Positions 25,033 to 33,608 are shown, numbered from the stretch's first letter. The stretch: DNA of 60,027 nt from Nocardia veterana NBRC 100344 (GCF_000308855.1 NZ_BAGM01000011.1:1-60027); one strand, 5' to 3'. The notes: a model not told the origin generated them from the sequence alone. Program-made: numbers and translations.

Positions 25033-25098
25033 GTGCAGCGCGCGTATTTCTGGTTTACCAAGCCGGCCCCGGGTGGGCCGGTCGGTGACCCGCGCTGA
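25033..25098 (+). CDS. aromatic-rich leader peptide of DAHP synthase (21 residues)
   Basis: GTG-started frame with residues 4-8 reading A-Y-F-W-F, i.e. one Tyr, two Phe and one Trp in a run, the three aromatic amino acids that DAHP synthase supplies. Ribosome stalling in this run would report shortage of charged tRNAs. A 7-bp stem (25063-25069/25075-25081) overlaps the end of the peptide and competes with other pairings downstream. Corynebacterium glutamicum has a comparable attenuator peptide (aroR) before aroF, known from the literature. A -10 hexamer lies directly upstream. Translation is an inference. Confidence 0.72.
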   Translation: MQRAYFWFTKPAPGGPVGDPR

Positions 25099-25166
25099 CC
25101 TTCTCCCACCCCCGAGCCGGATGACAGACCGGCTCCACGGGATTCTCGATGGGTCGGCCTGAGAAA
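25063..25166 (+). promoter_or_regulatory. candidate ribosome-mediated attenuator before DAHP synthase
   Basis: Stem A is CCGGCCC-CGGGT-GGGCCGG (25063-25081). Stem B is GAGCCGG-(8)-CCGGCTC (25114-25135). GGGCCGGTC of stem A can instead pair with GACCGGCTC of stem B (one wobble), so the two are mutually exclusive. TTCTC at 25101-25105 and again near 25142 can pair with GAGAA next to the ribosome-binding site. There is no U tract, so control of ribosome-binding-site access or Rho-dependent termination is as likely as intrinsic termination. Confidence 0.55.
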
Positions 25167-25177
25167 AGGAACCCATT

Positions 25178-26266
25178 ATGACGACCGCAGCCGATGTCGA
25201 TGCCTCGCACAGTGACCTCGACGATCAGCGCACGCTGAGTATCAGCCCCCTGCTCTCGCCCGCCGAGGTCCGCCGCGAACATCCCATCGACGACGCGCTC
25301 GCCGACACCGTGCGGGCCGGCCGCGCCGCCACCGTCGGCGTGCTCGACGGTGCCGACGACCGCCTGATGGTCGTGGTCGGTCCGTGTTCGGTGCACGATC
25401 CCGAGGCGGCTCTCGACTACGCCCGCCGGCTGGCCGCCGTCGGCGCCGAATTGTCCGATCGGCTGCATGTGGTGATGCGGGTCTACTTCGAGAAGCCGCG
25501 CACCACGCTGGGCTGGAAGGGCCTGATCAACGATCCGCACCTGGACGGGTCGTTCGACGTCAACACCGGACTCGGGCTGGGCCGGCGGTTGCTGGTCGAC
25601 ATCACCGGGCTCGGACTGCCGGTGGCCTGCGAATTCCTCGATCCGATCACGCCGCAGTACATCGCGGATCTGGTGTCCTACGGGGCCATCGGCGCCCGGA
25701 CTGCCGCCAGCCAGGTGCACCGGCAGCTGTCGAGTGCGCTGTCCATGCCGGTCGGCATCAAGAACGGCACCGACGGTGATGTGCAGGTCGCGGTGGACGG
25801 TGTACGTGCCGCCGGTGCGAGCCACGTCTTCCCCGGCACCGATCTCGACGGGCGCTCGGCGTTGATCCGGACCAGCGGCAACCCGGACTGCCACGTGATC
25901 CTGCGCGGCGGCAGCTCGGGTACGAACTACGACGCCGCCTCGGTCGCGGAGGCCTGCCTGCGGCTGGAGAAGGCCGGGCTGCCGCAGCGAGTGGTCGTCG
26001 ACGCCAGCCACGGCAACAGCAACAAGGACCACAACCGGCAGGTCGATGTCGTCACCGATATCGCCGAGCGCATCGCCGCCGGTGACCGCGCGGTGGTCGG
26101 CGTGATGATGGAGAGCTTCCTGGTTGCCGGGCGGCAGGACCTCACGCTCGGGCACGCCGACGATCTGACCTACGGCCAGTCGATCACCGACGCCTGCCTG
26201 GACTGGGAGACGACGGCGGCGCAGCTGAACCGGCTGGCCGACGCGGTGGCCCGCCGCCGCGGCTGA
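25178..26266 (+). CDS. 3-deoxy-7-phosphoheptulonate (DAHP) synthase, class I
   Basis: A 362-residue enzyme condensing phosphoenolpyruvate and erythrose-4-phosphate, the entry to the shikimate pathway. It belongs to the AroF/G/H class: MVVVGPCSVHDPEAAL (PEP binding), MRVYFEKPRTTLGWKGLINDP, ACEFLDPITPQY, GARTAASQVHRQL, GIKNGTDG, VILRGG and DASHGNSNKDH (metal ligands). Length is typical. AAAAGGA lies before ATG 25178. It is preceded by an aromatic leader peptide, so regulation by aromatic amino acid supply is likely. Its product chorismate is also the precursor used by the nearby salicylate synthase. Confidence 0.95.
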   Translation: MTTAADVDASHSDLDDQRTLSISPLLSPAEVRREHPIDDALADTVRAGRAATVGVLDGADDRLMVVVGPCSVHDPEAALDYARRLAAVGAELSDRLHVVMRVYFEKPRTTLGWKGLINDPHLDGSFDVNTGLGLGRRLLVDITGLGLPVACEFLDPITPQYIADLVSYGAIGARTAASQVHRQLSSALSMPVGIKNGTDGDVQVAVDGVRAAGASHVFPGTDLDGRSALIRTSGNPDCHVILRGGSSGTNYDAASVAEACLRLEKAGLPQRVVVDASHGNSNKDHNRQVDVVTDIAERIAAGDRAVVGVMMESFLVAGRQDLTLGHADDLTYGQSITDACLDWETTAAQLNRLADAVARRRG

Positions 26267-26281
26267 GGTGGGACGGTCCGA

Positions 26282-27451
26282 TCAGACGTGGGCGGCGTGC
26301 AGCCGGCGGACGGCTTCGTCGAGCGTGCTGTCCTTCTTGCAGAAGGCGAAGCGCACCAGGCGATTCCATGATTCCCGGTCGTCGGTGAAAACCTCGATCG
26401 GGACGGCCACCACGCCGAGGCGCCGCGGCAGCTCGCGACAGAACGCCAGTGCGTCGGCGGAGCTCAGCGGGCTGATGTCGGCGCAGACGAAGTAGGTCGC
26501 ATCGCTGCGTTTGACCAGGAATCCGGCGTCGGCGAGCGCCTCCGAGAGGCGAATCCGCTTGTCGGATAGGCCGACGCGCAGGTCGGCGACCCACTGCTGT
26601 TCGTGTTCGAGGGCGTAGGCGACGGCGGGCTGGAACGGCCCGCCGCCGACGAAGCTCATGAACTGCTTGGCCGCGAGCAGCCCGTCGAGGAGTGGCGCCG
26701 GACCGCATGCCCAGCCGATCTTCCAGCCGGTGACGCTGAATGTCTTTGCCGCGCTGGAGACCACGATGGTGCGTTCGAACATGCCGGGCAGCGTGGCGAT
26801 GCTGATGTGGGTGTTGCCGTCGTAGACGAGGTGTTCGTAGACCTCGTCGGACACGACGATGAGATCGTGTTCGCGGGCGAGGTCGGCGATGGCCTCGAGG
26901 TCGGCGCGCGACAGGATCGCCCCTGTGGGGTTGTGCGGCGTATTCAGTAGCAGCATGCGGGTTTTCGGCGTGACGGCCGCCCGCAGACTGTCCAGATCGA
27001 GGACGAAGCCGTTGCCGTCCGGCACCAGTCGCGCGGTGCGGCGGGTGGCGCCGGCCAGGGCGACGACCGCGGCGTAGGAGTCGTAGTACGGCTCGATCAG
27101 CACCACTTCCTCGTCGGCTTCCACCAACCCCAGTACCGCCGCGGCGATCGCCTCGGTCGCGCCGACGGTGACCACCACCTGCGAGTCGATGTCGTAGTCG
27201 ATGCCGTAGCGGCGGGCGCGGTCGGCCGCGATCGCCCGCCGCAGCACCGGCATTCCCCGCCCGGGCGGGTACTGATTCACCCCGTCGGCGATGGCGGTGC
27301 GGGCCGCCTCGAGCATGGCGGCGGGACCGTCGGTGTCCGGGAAGCCCTGACCCAGGTTGACCGCGTCGTGGCGCACGGCCAATTCGGTCATCTCCGCGAA
27401 GATCGTGGCCCCGAACGGGCGCAGGCGGGTGACGGTGGGGATGGCTGACAT
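26282..27451 (-). CDS. dapC: N-succinyldiaminopimelate aminotransferase DapC-like (class I/II PLP enzyme)
   Basis: A 389-residue PLP-dependent aminotransferase. Motifs: VNLGQGFPDTDGP, YPPGRGMPVLRRAIA, VTVGATEAI, LNTPHNPTGA, VSDEVYEHLVYD and the Schiff-base lysine in SSAAKTFSVTGWKIGWACGP. The sequence pattern closely follows M. tuberculosis Rv0858c (DapC), which makes a lysine and peptidoglycan precursor. The ATG at 27451 is preferred; a frame open to 27571 adds non-conserved residues. It is convergent with DAHP synthase, 15 bases apart. Another kynurenine/glutamine-transaminase-like specificity remains possible. Confidence 0.9.
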   Translation of the reverse strand: MSAIPTVTRLRPFGATIFAEMTELAVRHDAVNLGQGFPDTDGPAAMLEAARTAIADGVNQYPPGRGMPVLRRAIAADRARRYGIDYDIDSQVVVTVGATEAIAAAVLGLVEADEEVVLIEPYYDSYAAVVALAGATRRTARLVPDGNGFVLDLDSLRAAVTPKTRMLLLNTPHNPTGAILSRADLEAIADLAREHDLIVVSDEVYEHLVYDGNTHISIATLPGMFERTIVVSSAAKTFSVTGWKIGWACGPAPLLDGLLAAKQFMSFVGGGPFQPAVAYALEHEQQWVADLRVGLSDKRIRLSEALADAGFLVKRSDATYFVCADISPLSSADALAFCRELPRRLGVVAVPIEVFTDDRESWNRLVRFAFCKKDSTLDEAVRRLHAAHV

Positions 27452-27599
27452 GGTCCCAACGTAGCGATACCCGCGCCGGATCCGCGCCGCCCACCCCACC
27501 GGGCGGCTCGCGGCGAAGCTTGCCCGCGGTTCGCCATGGTTGCGACATGATAGCGAATAGCTATGTTTCACATTCGGTTCACCGCTCTGACCTGCATAG

Positions 27600-27628
27600 T
27601 TGTCAGATATCCCGATGGCAGCTAGCCT
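27600..27628 (+). promoter_or_regulatory. promoter of the Trp/Gly/Ser-repeat miniprotein
   Basis: TTGTCA (27600-27605), a 17-base spacer and TAGCCT (27623-27628): one of the best matches to the housekeeping consensus in the window. It is placed about 52 bases before the gene. Confidence 0.65.
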
Positions 27629-27680
27629 CCCCGTGTTCTATCTCACAACCACTTCGGTGGTAGCTCGAAAGGGGCGATTC

Positions 27681-27878
27681 ATGGCCTCCTATCTCGACCT
27701 TCTGCTGCATCCGGCGGCGGGCACGGTGCTCGGGTACATCGGCGACACCCTGCACAACATCTTCGCCAACGACTGGGGCTGGGGTTCCTCGACGCCGAAC
27801 TGGGGCACCGGTTCGTCGACCGGCAACTGGGGGCTCGGTTCGAGCACCCCGGACATGTGGTCCGGCTCGGCGACCTGA
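27681..27878 (+). CDS. small Trp/Gly/Ser-repeat protein, 65 residues, unrecognised
   Basis: Begins MASYLDLLLHPAAGTVLGYI, an amphipathic or weakly hydrophobic helix of about 28 residues. The second half consists of three imperfect repeats: GSSTPNWGT, GSSTGNWGL, GSSTPDMWS. There is no cleavable signal and no cysteine. AAAGGGG precedes the ATG at good spacing, and a strong promoter lies upstream, so it is probably expressed well. The layout (short hydrophobic helix plus a Trp/Ser/Thr/Gly tail) suggests an envelope or surface-active peptide, but that is speculation. A terminator hairpin closes the unit. Confidence 0.7.
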   Translation: MASYLDLLLHPAAGTVLGYIGDTLHNIFANDWGWGSSTPNWGTGSSTGNWGLGSSTPDMWSGSAT

Positions 27879-27946
27879 GCCGGCCGATCGAGCGGAAACG
27901 ACCTGTCGTGGTGTGGGGTTCCCGATCGGGAACGAAGTGGGTCGAA

Positions 27947-27974
27947 CCGCCGGGGCGCTCGTTCGCCCCGGCGG
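27947..27974. terminator. bidirectional hairpin between the miniprotein and sigma-factor genes
   Basis: CCGCCGGGGCG and CGCCCCGGCGG pair perfectly over 11 bases around CTCGTT. Placed between convergent genes. Confidence 0.65.
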
Positions 27975-27978
27975 TGCG

Positions 27979-28920
27979 CTACCGCCGCGGGTCCGGCAAC
28001 CGCAGCCCGCTCAATTTCGCGGGATTGGCGAAATCGTATGCACCCCAGACCAGTCCGTCGCGGACCGTGAATCCCACCACCCGCTGCGGCGAACCCGGGA
28101 AACCGTCGTGCGGTGCGCGCTCGTGTAGCAGCAACCCGAGTTGTCCGTTGACGCTGACGAATTCGAATTCCGGGGAATCGGAACGGGCGAACTCGGTCGG
28201 ATCCACCCCGTACTTTCGCAACAGGCCCAGGGCCAGCCGGGCGATCTTGTCCGGCCCGGTGACCGCGTTGGGCGCCGACTTGGTGGTGCCGCCGGTATCG
28301 GCGATGAAGACCGAATCCGGGTGCAGCGCCGCCACGACCGCGTCGACGTCACCGGAATACAACGCCTCCAGCAGCCGCTGCACCGCGGCCATGTGGTCGG
28401 CATCGGACACCGGCTCCGGCGTGCGCGCCAGGGCCTTGCGCGCCCGAACCGCCAATTGCCGTGCCGCTTCGGGGGTTACGTCGAGCAGTTCGGCGATTTC
28501 GTCGAAGGGGACCGAGAAACCGTCGTGCAGGACGAAGGCCACCCGCTGGGGCGGGGTCAGCGCGTCGAGGACGACCAGCGCGGCGAATCGGCAGTCCTGC
28601 TTGCGCACCAGCGATTCCAACGGACCCGGCGGATTCGATGCCGCCACGGCGGTGACGATCGGTTCCGGAAGCCATTGCCCCACATAACTTTCCCTGCGCG
28701 CCGCGGCGCTGCGCAGGCGGTCCAGGCAGATCCGGCTGACGACGGTGGTCAGCCAGGCGCGAAGGTCCTCGATCTCGGACTGATGGGCGGAGGCCAGGCG
28801 CAGCCAACTCTCCTGCACCGCATCCTCGGCATCGGCCACGCTGCCGGTCAGCCGGTAACCCACCGAGAGCAGATGCGCCCGATGGGATTCGAACAGATCG
28901 GCGAGCAACGCGGCAACCAT
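27979..28920 (-). CDS. sigJ: RNA polymerase sigma factor, SigJ/ECF41-like
   Basis: A 313-residue sigma factor. The sigma-2 region (about 8-75) contains GSVADAEDAVQESWLR, and sigma-4 (about 108-160) contains LDALTPPQRVAFVLHDGF and FDEIAELLDVTPEAARQLAVRAR. A C-terminal SnoaL-like domain (about 175-305) follows, the mark of the ECF41/SigJ group, where it modulates activity instead of a separate anti-sigma factor. TAGAAT at 28928-28933 on the minus strand is 7 bases before ATG 28920, so the mRNA is probably leaderless. No classic anti-sigma gene is adjacent. Target promoters are unknown. Confidence 0.9.
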   Translation of the reverse strand: MVAALLADLFESHRAHLLSVGYRLTGSVADAEDAVQESWLRLASAHQSEIEDLRAWLTTVVSRICLDRLRSAAARRESYVGQWLPEPIVTAVAASNPPGPLESLVRKQDCRFAALVVLDALTPPQRVAFVLHDGFSVPFDEIAELLDVTPEAARQLAVRARKALARTPEPVSDADHMAAVQRLLEALYSGDVDAVVAALHPDSVFIADTGGTTKSAPNAVTGPDKIARLALGLLRKYGVDPTEFARSDSPEFEFVSVNGQLGLLLHERAPHDGFPGSPQRVVGFTVRDGLVWGAYDFANPAKLSGLRLPDPRR

Positions 28921-28986
28921 TGCGTAGATTCTACGGTCGCCGGAAATCGGCTGGGCCACCGCCGGGGCGCGTGCCAGCATGGGGCG

Positions 28987-29559
28987 GTGGACGACTGTGT
29001 ACTGACCGACGGCACCGTCTGGTTGTCGCGTCCGGCCGAGGCCGATGTCGACGCGATCGTCGAATGCTGCCGGCAGCCGTCGATCGCGGCATGGACGGTG
29101 GTGCCGGTGCCCTACCGCCGCGCGGACGCGACCGGATTCCTGACCGATATCGTCGCCCCCGGCTGGGCCGGCCGCAGTCCGGTGTGGGCGGTGCGCACCG
29201 CCGCCGACGGTCCGGTCGTCGGCATGATCGGACTCGATGCCGGGGCCCCCGGCACCGCCGAGATCGGCTTCTGGCTTCATCCGGCCGCCCGTGGCCGCGG
29301 GCTCATGACGGCCAGTGCGCGGCTGGTCTGCGATTTCGGCTTCGCCCCCGACGGGCTGGCTCTGACCCGGATCGAATGGCGCGCGTTCGTCGGCAATGTC
29401 GCCTCCGCCGCCGTCGTGCGGCGGGTGGGCTTCCGATACGAGGGGCTGTTGCGGCTGGCCGGTGTCCAGCGCGGCGTCCACCGGGATTCCTGGATCGGTG
29501 CCCGGATACGTACCGATCCGCCGGCCCCGGTAGCCGACTGGCCACCCCTGGCCGGATAG
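28987..29559 (+). CDS. GNAT-family N-acetyltransferase (RimJ/RimL type)
   Basis: A 190-residue acetyltransferase. The acetyl-CoA-binding motif A is seen in EIGFWLHPAARGRGLMTASA, followed by LTRIEWRAFVGNVASAAVVRRVGFRYEG, which is typical of the RimJ/RimL ribosomal-protein or small-molecule acetyltransferases. GTG 28987 was chosen by domain completeness. It is divergent from the sigJ-like gene, with 66 bases between starts. The acceptor is unknown. Confidence 0.85.
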   Translation: MDDCVLTDGTVWLSRPAEADVDAIVECCRQPSIAAWTVVPVPYRRADATGFLTDIVAPGWAGRSPVWAVRTAADGPVVGMIGLDAGAPGTAEIGFWLHPAARGRGLMTASARLVCDFGFAPDGLALTRIEWRAFVGNVASAAVVRRVGFRYEGLLRLAGVQRGVHRDSWIGARIRTDPPAPVADWPPLAG

Positions 29560-29692
29560 GTGCGGCATCGCTCACAGCCAACATCTGCCCAGCTCGCGTA
29601 GGGTTGATGGAGGTTTGTCGGGGGTCCCCGCAACAATGTGGGACGTATTCCCCGAGCGCCCGGGGCCGGCCCGGGAATCTGGAGGAGGTGCC

Positions 29693-31351
29693 GTGACGGA
29701 CGGACCGCTGATCGTGCAGAGCGATAAAACCCTGCTGCTCGAGGTCGATCACGAACAGGCCGACGCCGCCCGGCAGGCGATCGCGCCGTTCGCCGAACTC
29801 GAGCGCGCGCCCGAGCACGTGCACACCTACCGGGTGACCCCGCTGGCGCTGTGGAACGCGCGCGCCGCCGGTCACGACGCCGAACAGGTGGTCGACGCGC
29901 TGGTCAGCTACTCGCGCTACGCGGTGCCGCAGCCGCTGCTGGTCGACGTCGTGGAGACGATGGCCCGCTACGGGCGGTTGCAGCTGGTCAAACACCCCGC
30001 ACACGGCCTGGTGCTGGTCAGCCTGGACCGGGCGGTTCTGGAAGAAGTGCTGCGGCACAAGAAGATTCAGCCGATGCTCGGCGCGCGCATCGACGACGAC
30101 ACGGTCGCCGTGCACCCGTCCGAACGCGGGCGGATCAAACAGATGCTGTTGAAGATCGGCTGGCCGGCCGAGGACCTCGCCGGTTACGTCGACGGTGAGG
30201 CGCACCGCATCGACCTGGACTTCGACACTCACGAATGGCATCTGCGCGACTATCAGGAGCTCGCGGCCGACTCGTTCTGGGCCGGTGGGTCGGGTGTGGT
30301 GGTGCTGCCCTGCGGGGCGGGTAAGACCATGGTCGGCGCGGCGGCGATGGCCAAGGCGCAGGCCACCACGTTGATCCTGGTCACCAATACGGTGGCGGGC
30401 CGGCAGTGGAAGCGCGAACTGCTCGCGCGCACCTCGCTGACCGAGGACGAGATCGGGGAGTACTCCGGCGAGCGCAAGGAGATCCGCCCGGTCACGATCG
30501 CCACCTACCAGGTGATCACGCGCAAGACCAAGGGTGAATACAAACACCTCGAGTTGTTCGACAGCCGGGACTGGGGCCTGGTCATCTACGACGAGGTGCA
30601 CCTGCTGCCGGCCCCGGTGTTCCGGATGACCGCCGATCTGCAGTCGCGGCGCCGGCTGGGGCTGACCGCGACGTTGGTCCGTGAGGACGGCCGCGAGGGC
30701 GACGTCTTCTCGCTGATCGGACCCAAGCGGTACGACGCGCCGTGGAAGGACATCGAGGCGCAGGGCTGGATCGCCCCGGCCGACTGCATCGAGGTGCGGG
30801 TCACGCTCACCGACGCCGAACGCATGGCCTATGCCACCGCCGAACCCGAGGAGCGTTACAAACTCTGCTCCACCGCGCGCACCAAACTTCCCGTCGTCGA
30901 ATCCATTCTGGCCCGGCACCGTGATGCGCCCAGCCTGGTCATCGGCGCCTACCTCGATCAGCTCGACGAACTCGGTGCACACCTGAACGCGCCGGTCATC
31001 CAGGGTTCCACCCGGACCAAGGAGCGGGAGGCGCTGTTCGACGCGTTCCGCAACGGCGAGATCCCGGTACTCGTGGTCAGCAAGGTCGCGAACTTCTCCA
31101 TCGACCTGCCGGAAGCGTCTGTGGCAGTGCAGGTTTCGGGAACCTTCGGCTCCCGGCAGGAGGAGGCGCAGCGGCTGGGCCGGTTGTTGCGCCCGAAATC
31201 CGACGGTGGTCAGGCGCATTTCTACTCGGTGGTGGCGCGGGACACGCTGGACGCCGAATACGCGGCACATCGACAGCGTTTCCTGGCAGAACAGGGGTAT
31301 GCCTACCGCATCACCGATGCCGACGATCTGCTGGGACCGGCGATCGGGTAG
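29693..31351 (+). CDS. XPB-type DNA repair helicase (superfamily 2)
   Basis: A 552-residue 3'-5' DNA helicase. An N-terminal helicase C-terminal-like/XPB damage-recognition region of about 190 residues precedes the motor: Walker A PCGAGKT (206-212), TNTVAGRQWKREL (Ia), Walker B YDEVHLL (DEVH at 300-303), GLTATLVREDG (III with the RED motif of XPB), VSKVANFSIDLPEA and QRLGRLLRPK (VI). GGAGGAGG precedes GTG 29693. The M. tuberculosis counterpart is Rv0861c (ercc3). The helicase-associated partner-like gene (Rv0862c type) is 4 kb away here, separated by five genes. Confidence 0.93.
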   Translation: MTDGPLIVQSDKTLLLEVDHEQADAARQAIAPFAELERAPEHVHTYRVTPLALWNARAAGHDAEQVVDALVSYSRYAVPQPLLVDVVETMARYGRLQLVKHPAHGLVLVSLDRAVLEEVLRHKKIQPMLGARIDDDTVAVHPSERGRIKQMLLKIGWPAEDLAGYVDGEAHRIDLDFDTHEWHLRDYQELAADSFWAGGSGVVVLPCGAGKTMVGAAAMAKAQATTLILVTNTVAGRQWKRELLARTSLTEDEIGEYSGERKEIRPVTIATYQVITRKTKGEYKHLELFDSRDWGLVIYDEVHLLPAPVFRMTADLQSRRRLGLTATLVREDGREGDVFSLIGPKRYDAPWKDIEAQGWIAPADCIEVRVTLTDAERMAYATAEPEERYKLCSTARTKLPVVESILARHRDAPSLVIGAYLDQLDELGAHLNAPVIQGSTRTKEREALFDAFRNGEIPVLVVSKVANFSIDLPEASVAVQVSGTFGSRQEEAQRLGRLLRPKSDGGQAHFYSVVARDTLDAEYAAHRQRFLAEQGYAYRITDADDLLGPAIG

Positions 31352-31396
31352 GAGCCGCCGAAGGCCCGCAGCCGGACAGATGTGAGGATTTGACAC

Positions 31397-32062
31397 GTGC
31401 GACGCTTCGAATTCGCGGTGGACCGTGAACATGCCCGGGCGGTGAACGAAGTCGTCCGCGATATCCGGCGGCTGCGAACCCTCGCCTTCGCCGCGGCCAT
31501 CGTGCTGGGCCTGGGCACGGCGGGACTGATCTGGCTGAACCATCCGTACTCGTTCCTGCTGGCGGTCGCCTTCGCCTTGGCCACCATTTCCGCGCTGTTC
31601 GTGGCGATGTGGACTCCGTATCGCTCGCGGATCGAGAAGCTGTACGCCGAGGGCGAGCTGGTACCTGCCGTCGTGTCCGGCCGCCATCCCAAAGGGGTGA
31701 CCCTGCTGGCCCTGGTGAATCTCGCCAAGCCCGGCACGATGCCGCGCTACGCGCTGATCACCCGCGTGGTCCGCGCATTGCCGGGACACCGCGCGGATGC
31801 GGGGGAACAGGTGCCGTCGGTGACCGTGCGGGCCGACCGCGCGCCGCGGTCGGTCGGGGATCTGCGGCAGCCGATCAGTGCCATGCCGATCGCCTGGGGC
31901 ACGCGGGATCTCGCGGTCATCGAGCGCGCTCGCGCGGCGATCTCCGATGTGGAGTGGAAATTGCTGGCCGACAACCTGAGTCTCGCCGAGAAGGTGGGCC
32001 GGGTAGACACCAAGCGGCTGCTGCTGGATCCGCAACAGCTTCCGGAGGAACTGCGCGGGTGA
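31397..32062 (+). CDS. membrane-anchored protein (DUF3239-like)
   Basis: A 221-residue protein with a charged N-terminus (MRRFEFAVDREHARAVNEVV), two adjacent membrane helices (about residues 27-46 and 50-71), and a cytoplasmic C-terminal domain of about 145 residues with a small beta-rich core (LYAEGELVPAVV, GVTLLALVNL). The layout fits the DUF3239 family of Corynebacteriales; function is unknown. The GTG start at 31397 has GAGGA upstream. It lies 45 bases after the helicase gene and may be co-transcribed with it. Confidence 0.75.
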   Translation: MRRFEFAVDREHARAVNEVVRDIRRLRTLAFAAAIVLGLGTAGLIWLNHPYSFLLAVAFALATISALFVAMWTPYRSRIEKLYAEGELVPAVVSGRHPKGVTLLALVNLAKPGTMPRYALITRVVRALPGHRADAGEQVPSVTVRADRAPRSVGDLRQPISAMPIAWGTRDLAVIERARAAISDVEWKLLADNLSLAEKVGRVDTKRLLLDPQQLPEELRG

Positions 32063-32149
32063 TGCGCGGCGCGGTGCCCGCGGGCCCGCCACGGCGACTA
32101 GCATCGTCTCTCGGTCGGCACGCCGTGCCGGGAAGGGGTGGATGGTCGG

Positions 32150-33580
32150 ATGAAATCGCAGGTCTGGGCACGGTGTCTCACGGTGGGCGCGCTGTGCGGC
32201 GTGGCGTTGGTCGGCCCCGCGCAGCTGCAGCCGCTGCCGGCGCAGGCGCAACCGGCGGCCGATCCGTTCGTCGGCTCGTCCGGCCTCGGTGATCCGTACT
32301 ATCCCGAGGACGGCAACGGCGGCTACGACGTGCGGCACTACGACGTCGCGATCGACTACGACCCGCCGAGCCGGCATCTGACCGGGACCGCGACGATCGA
32401 CGCCGTCTCGACGCAGGCGCTGCGCGCGTTCAACCTCGACTACGCCGGGCCCGATGTGCGGCGGGTAGCGGTGAACAATCTTCCGGCCGGGTTCGACCGC
32501 CACGGCGAACACGAACTCACCGTCACGCCGGCGCTGCCGATCCTGCCCGGCCTGCCGTTCACGGTCACCGTGGACTACGCCGGGATCGAGGGCGACAACC
32601 CCGATTCCGGGTGGACCATCGCACCCAGCGGCGGGGCCTTCGCGGCGGGTGAACCACACTCCGCGACGAGCTGGTACCCGCTCAACGACACACCGTTGGA
32701 CAAGGCGACCTTCGATCTGCAGGTGACCGTGCCGCAGCAATGGCAGGCGATGTCGAACGGGCTGCGGGTCGGCGACCGGGTCGACGGCGACAAGCGGACG
32801 GTCCGATGGAGTTCGAAACACCCGGTCATCGGTTATCTGACCACGGTGGCGATCGATCACTTCGACTTCCTCGACCAGCGTCGCGCCGATGGCACCCCAC
32901 TGATCAGCGCCTTCGCCCCGGATGCGGGGAAGGGGCGCGCGCTCGAGGAACGGTTGCCCGAGATTCTGGACTTCCTCGAATCCCTCTACGGGCCCTATCC
33001 ATTCGAAAGTGGCGGCGGAATCTATGTCGACACCGACCTGAATTTCTCTCTCGAAACGCAGACCCGGCCGACCTATGCGCCGTGGGTCGACCTGAATACC
33101 GTCGTGCACGAGAACGCCCATCAGTGGTGGGGTGATTCGCTATCGGTGCGGAACTGGTCCGACATCTGCCTGAACGAATGTTTCGCCAGCTATACCGCCG
33201 ACTATCTGTGGCCCGAGCGGAAAGAGGGTAAGGATGTCGACGCCCTATATCGCAAGACCATCGCCAAGATCCACGACAACCCCGAACTCTGGGACATCCC
33301 CCTGCAGAACCCCGGGGCCGGCCAGGAGTTCACCTCGGTGTACTACCGCGGTCCGCTCTTCCTGCACGCGCTGCGGCACGAACTCGGCGACGACGTATTC
33401 TTCTCTGCCATAGCGCAATTCGTGCAAGGTCACGCCTACGGCAACGCGTCGATGCCCGAGTTCCGCAGCTTCGTTCAAGCCAAGACCGCGACGGATCTGA
33501 GCGGGTTCTTCGCCGCCTGGCTCGAATCCACCACCCCGCCGCCGGATCAATACCTCTATCCTGGGGCGCTTCGGGGTTAG
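32150..33580 (+). CDS. secreted M1-family metallopeptidase
   Basis: A 476-residue zinc aminopeptidase-like protein with a Sec signal peptide (residues 1 to about 34, ending LPAQAQPAA). After a beta-sandwich domain, the thermolysin-like domain has HEXXH as HENAH (His320, Glu321, His324), followed 18 residues later by the third zinc ligand Glu343 in LNECFASY. The substrate-binding GAMEN strand is replaced by SLETQTRP, as in a known actinobacterial subgroup. The C-terminal armadillo-like domain of classical M1 enzymes is missing. ATG 32150 follows AAGGGG. Confidence 0.92.
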   Translation: MKSQVWARCLTVGALCGVALVGPAQLQPLPAQAQPAADPFVGSSGLGDPYYPEDGNGGYDVRHYDVAIDYDPPSRHLTGTATIDAVSTQALRAFNLDYAGPDVRRVAVNNLPAGFDRHGEHELTVTPALPILPGLPFTVTVDYAGIEGDNPDSGWTIAPSGGAFAAGEPHSATSWYPLNDTPLDKATFDLQVTVPQQWQAMSNGLRVGDRVDGDKRTVRWSSKHPVIGYLTTVAIDHFDFLDQRRADGTPLISAFAPDAGKGRALEERLPEILDFLESLYGPYPFESGGGIYVDTDLNFSLETQTRPTYAPWVDLNTVVHENAHQWWGDSLSVRNWSDICLNECFASYTADYLWPERKEGKDVDALYRKTIAKIHDNPELWDIPLQNPGAGQEFTSVYYRGPLFLHALRHELGDDVFFSAIAQFVQGHAYGNASMPEFRSFVQAKTATDLSGFFAAWLESTTPPPDQYLYPGALRG

Positions 33581-33608
33581 AACTTACGGCCGCAACGTCT
33601 TTCGGGTG

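Noticed and set aside
28141..28986. Upstream extension of the GNAT gene
   Set aside because: It is antisense to the sigma factor gene and lacks any conserved feature. The acetyltransferase domain starts after GTG 28987.
29303..33121. Open frame of 1272 codons on the minus strand
   Set aside because: It lies antisense to the GNAT, XPB helicase, DUF3239 and M1 peptidase genes, all with clear motifs. Its translation is rich in His/Arg/Gly/Asp, typical for shadows in GC-rich DNA.
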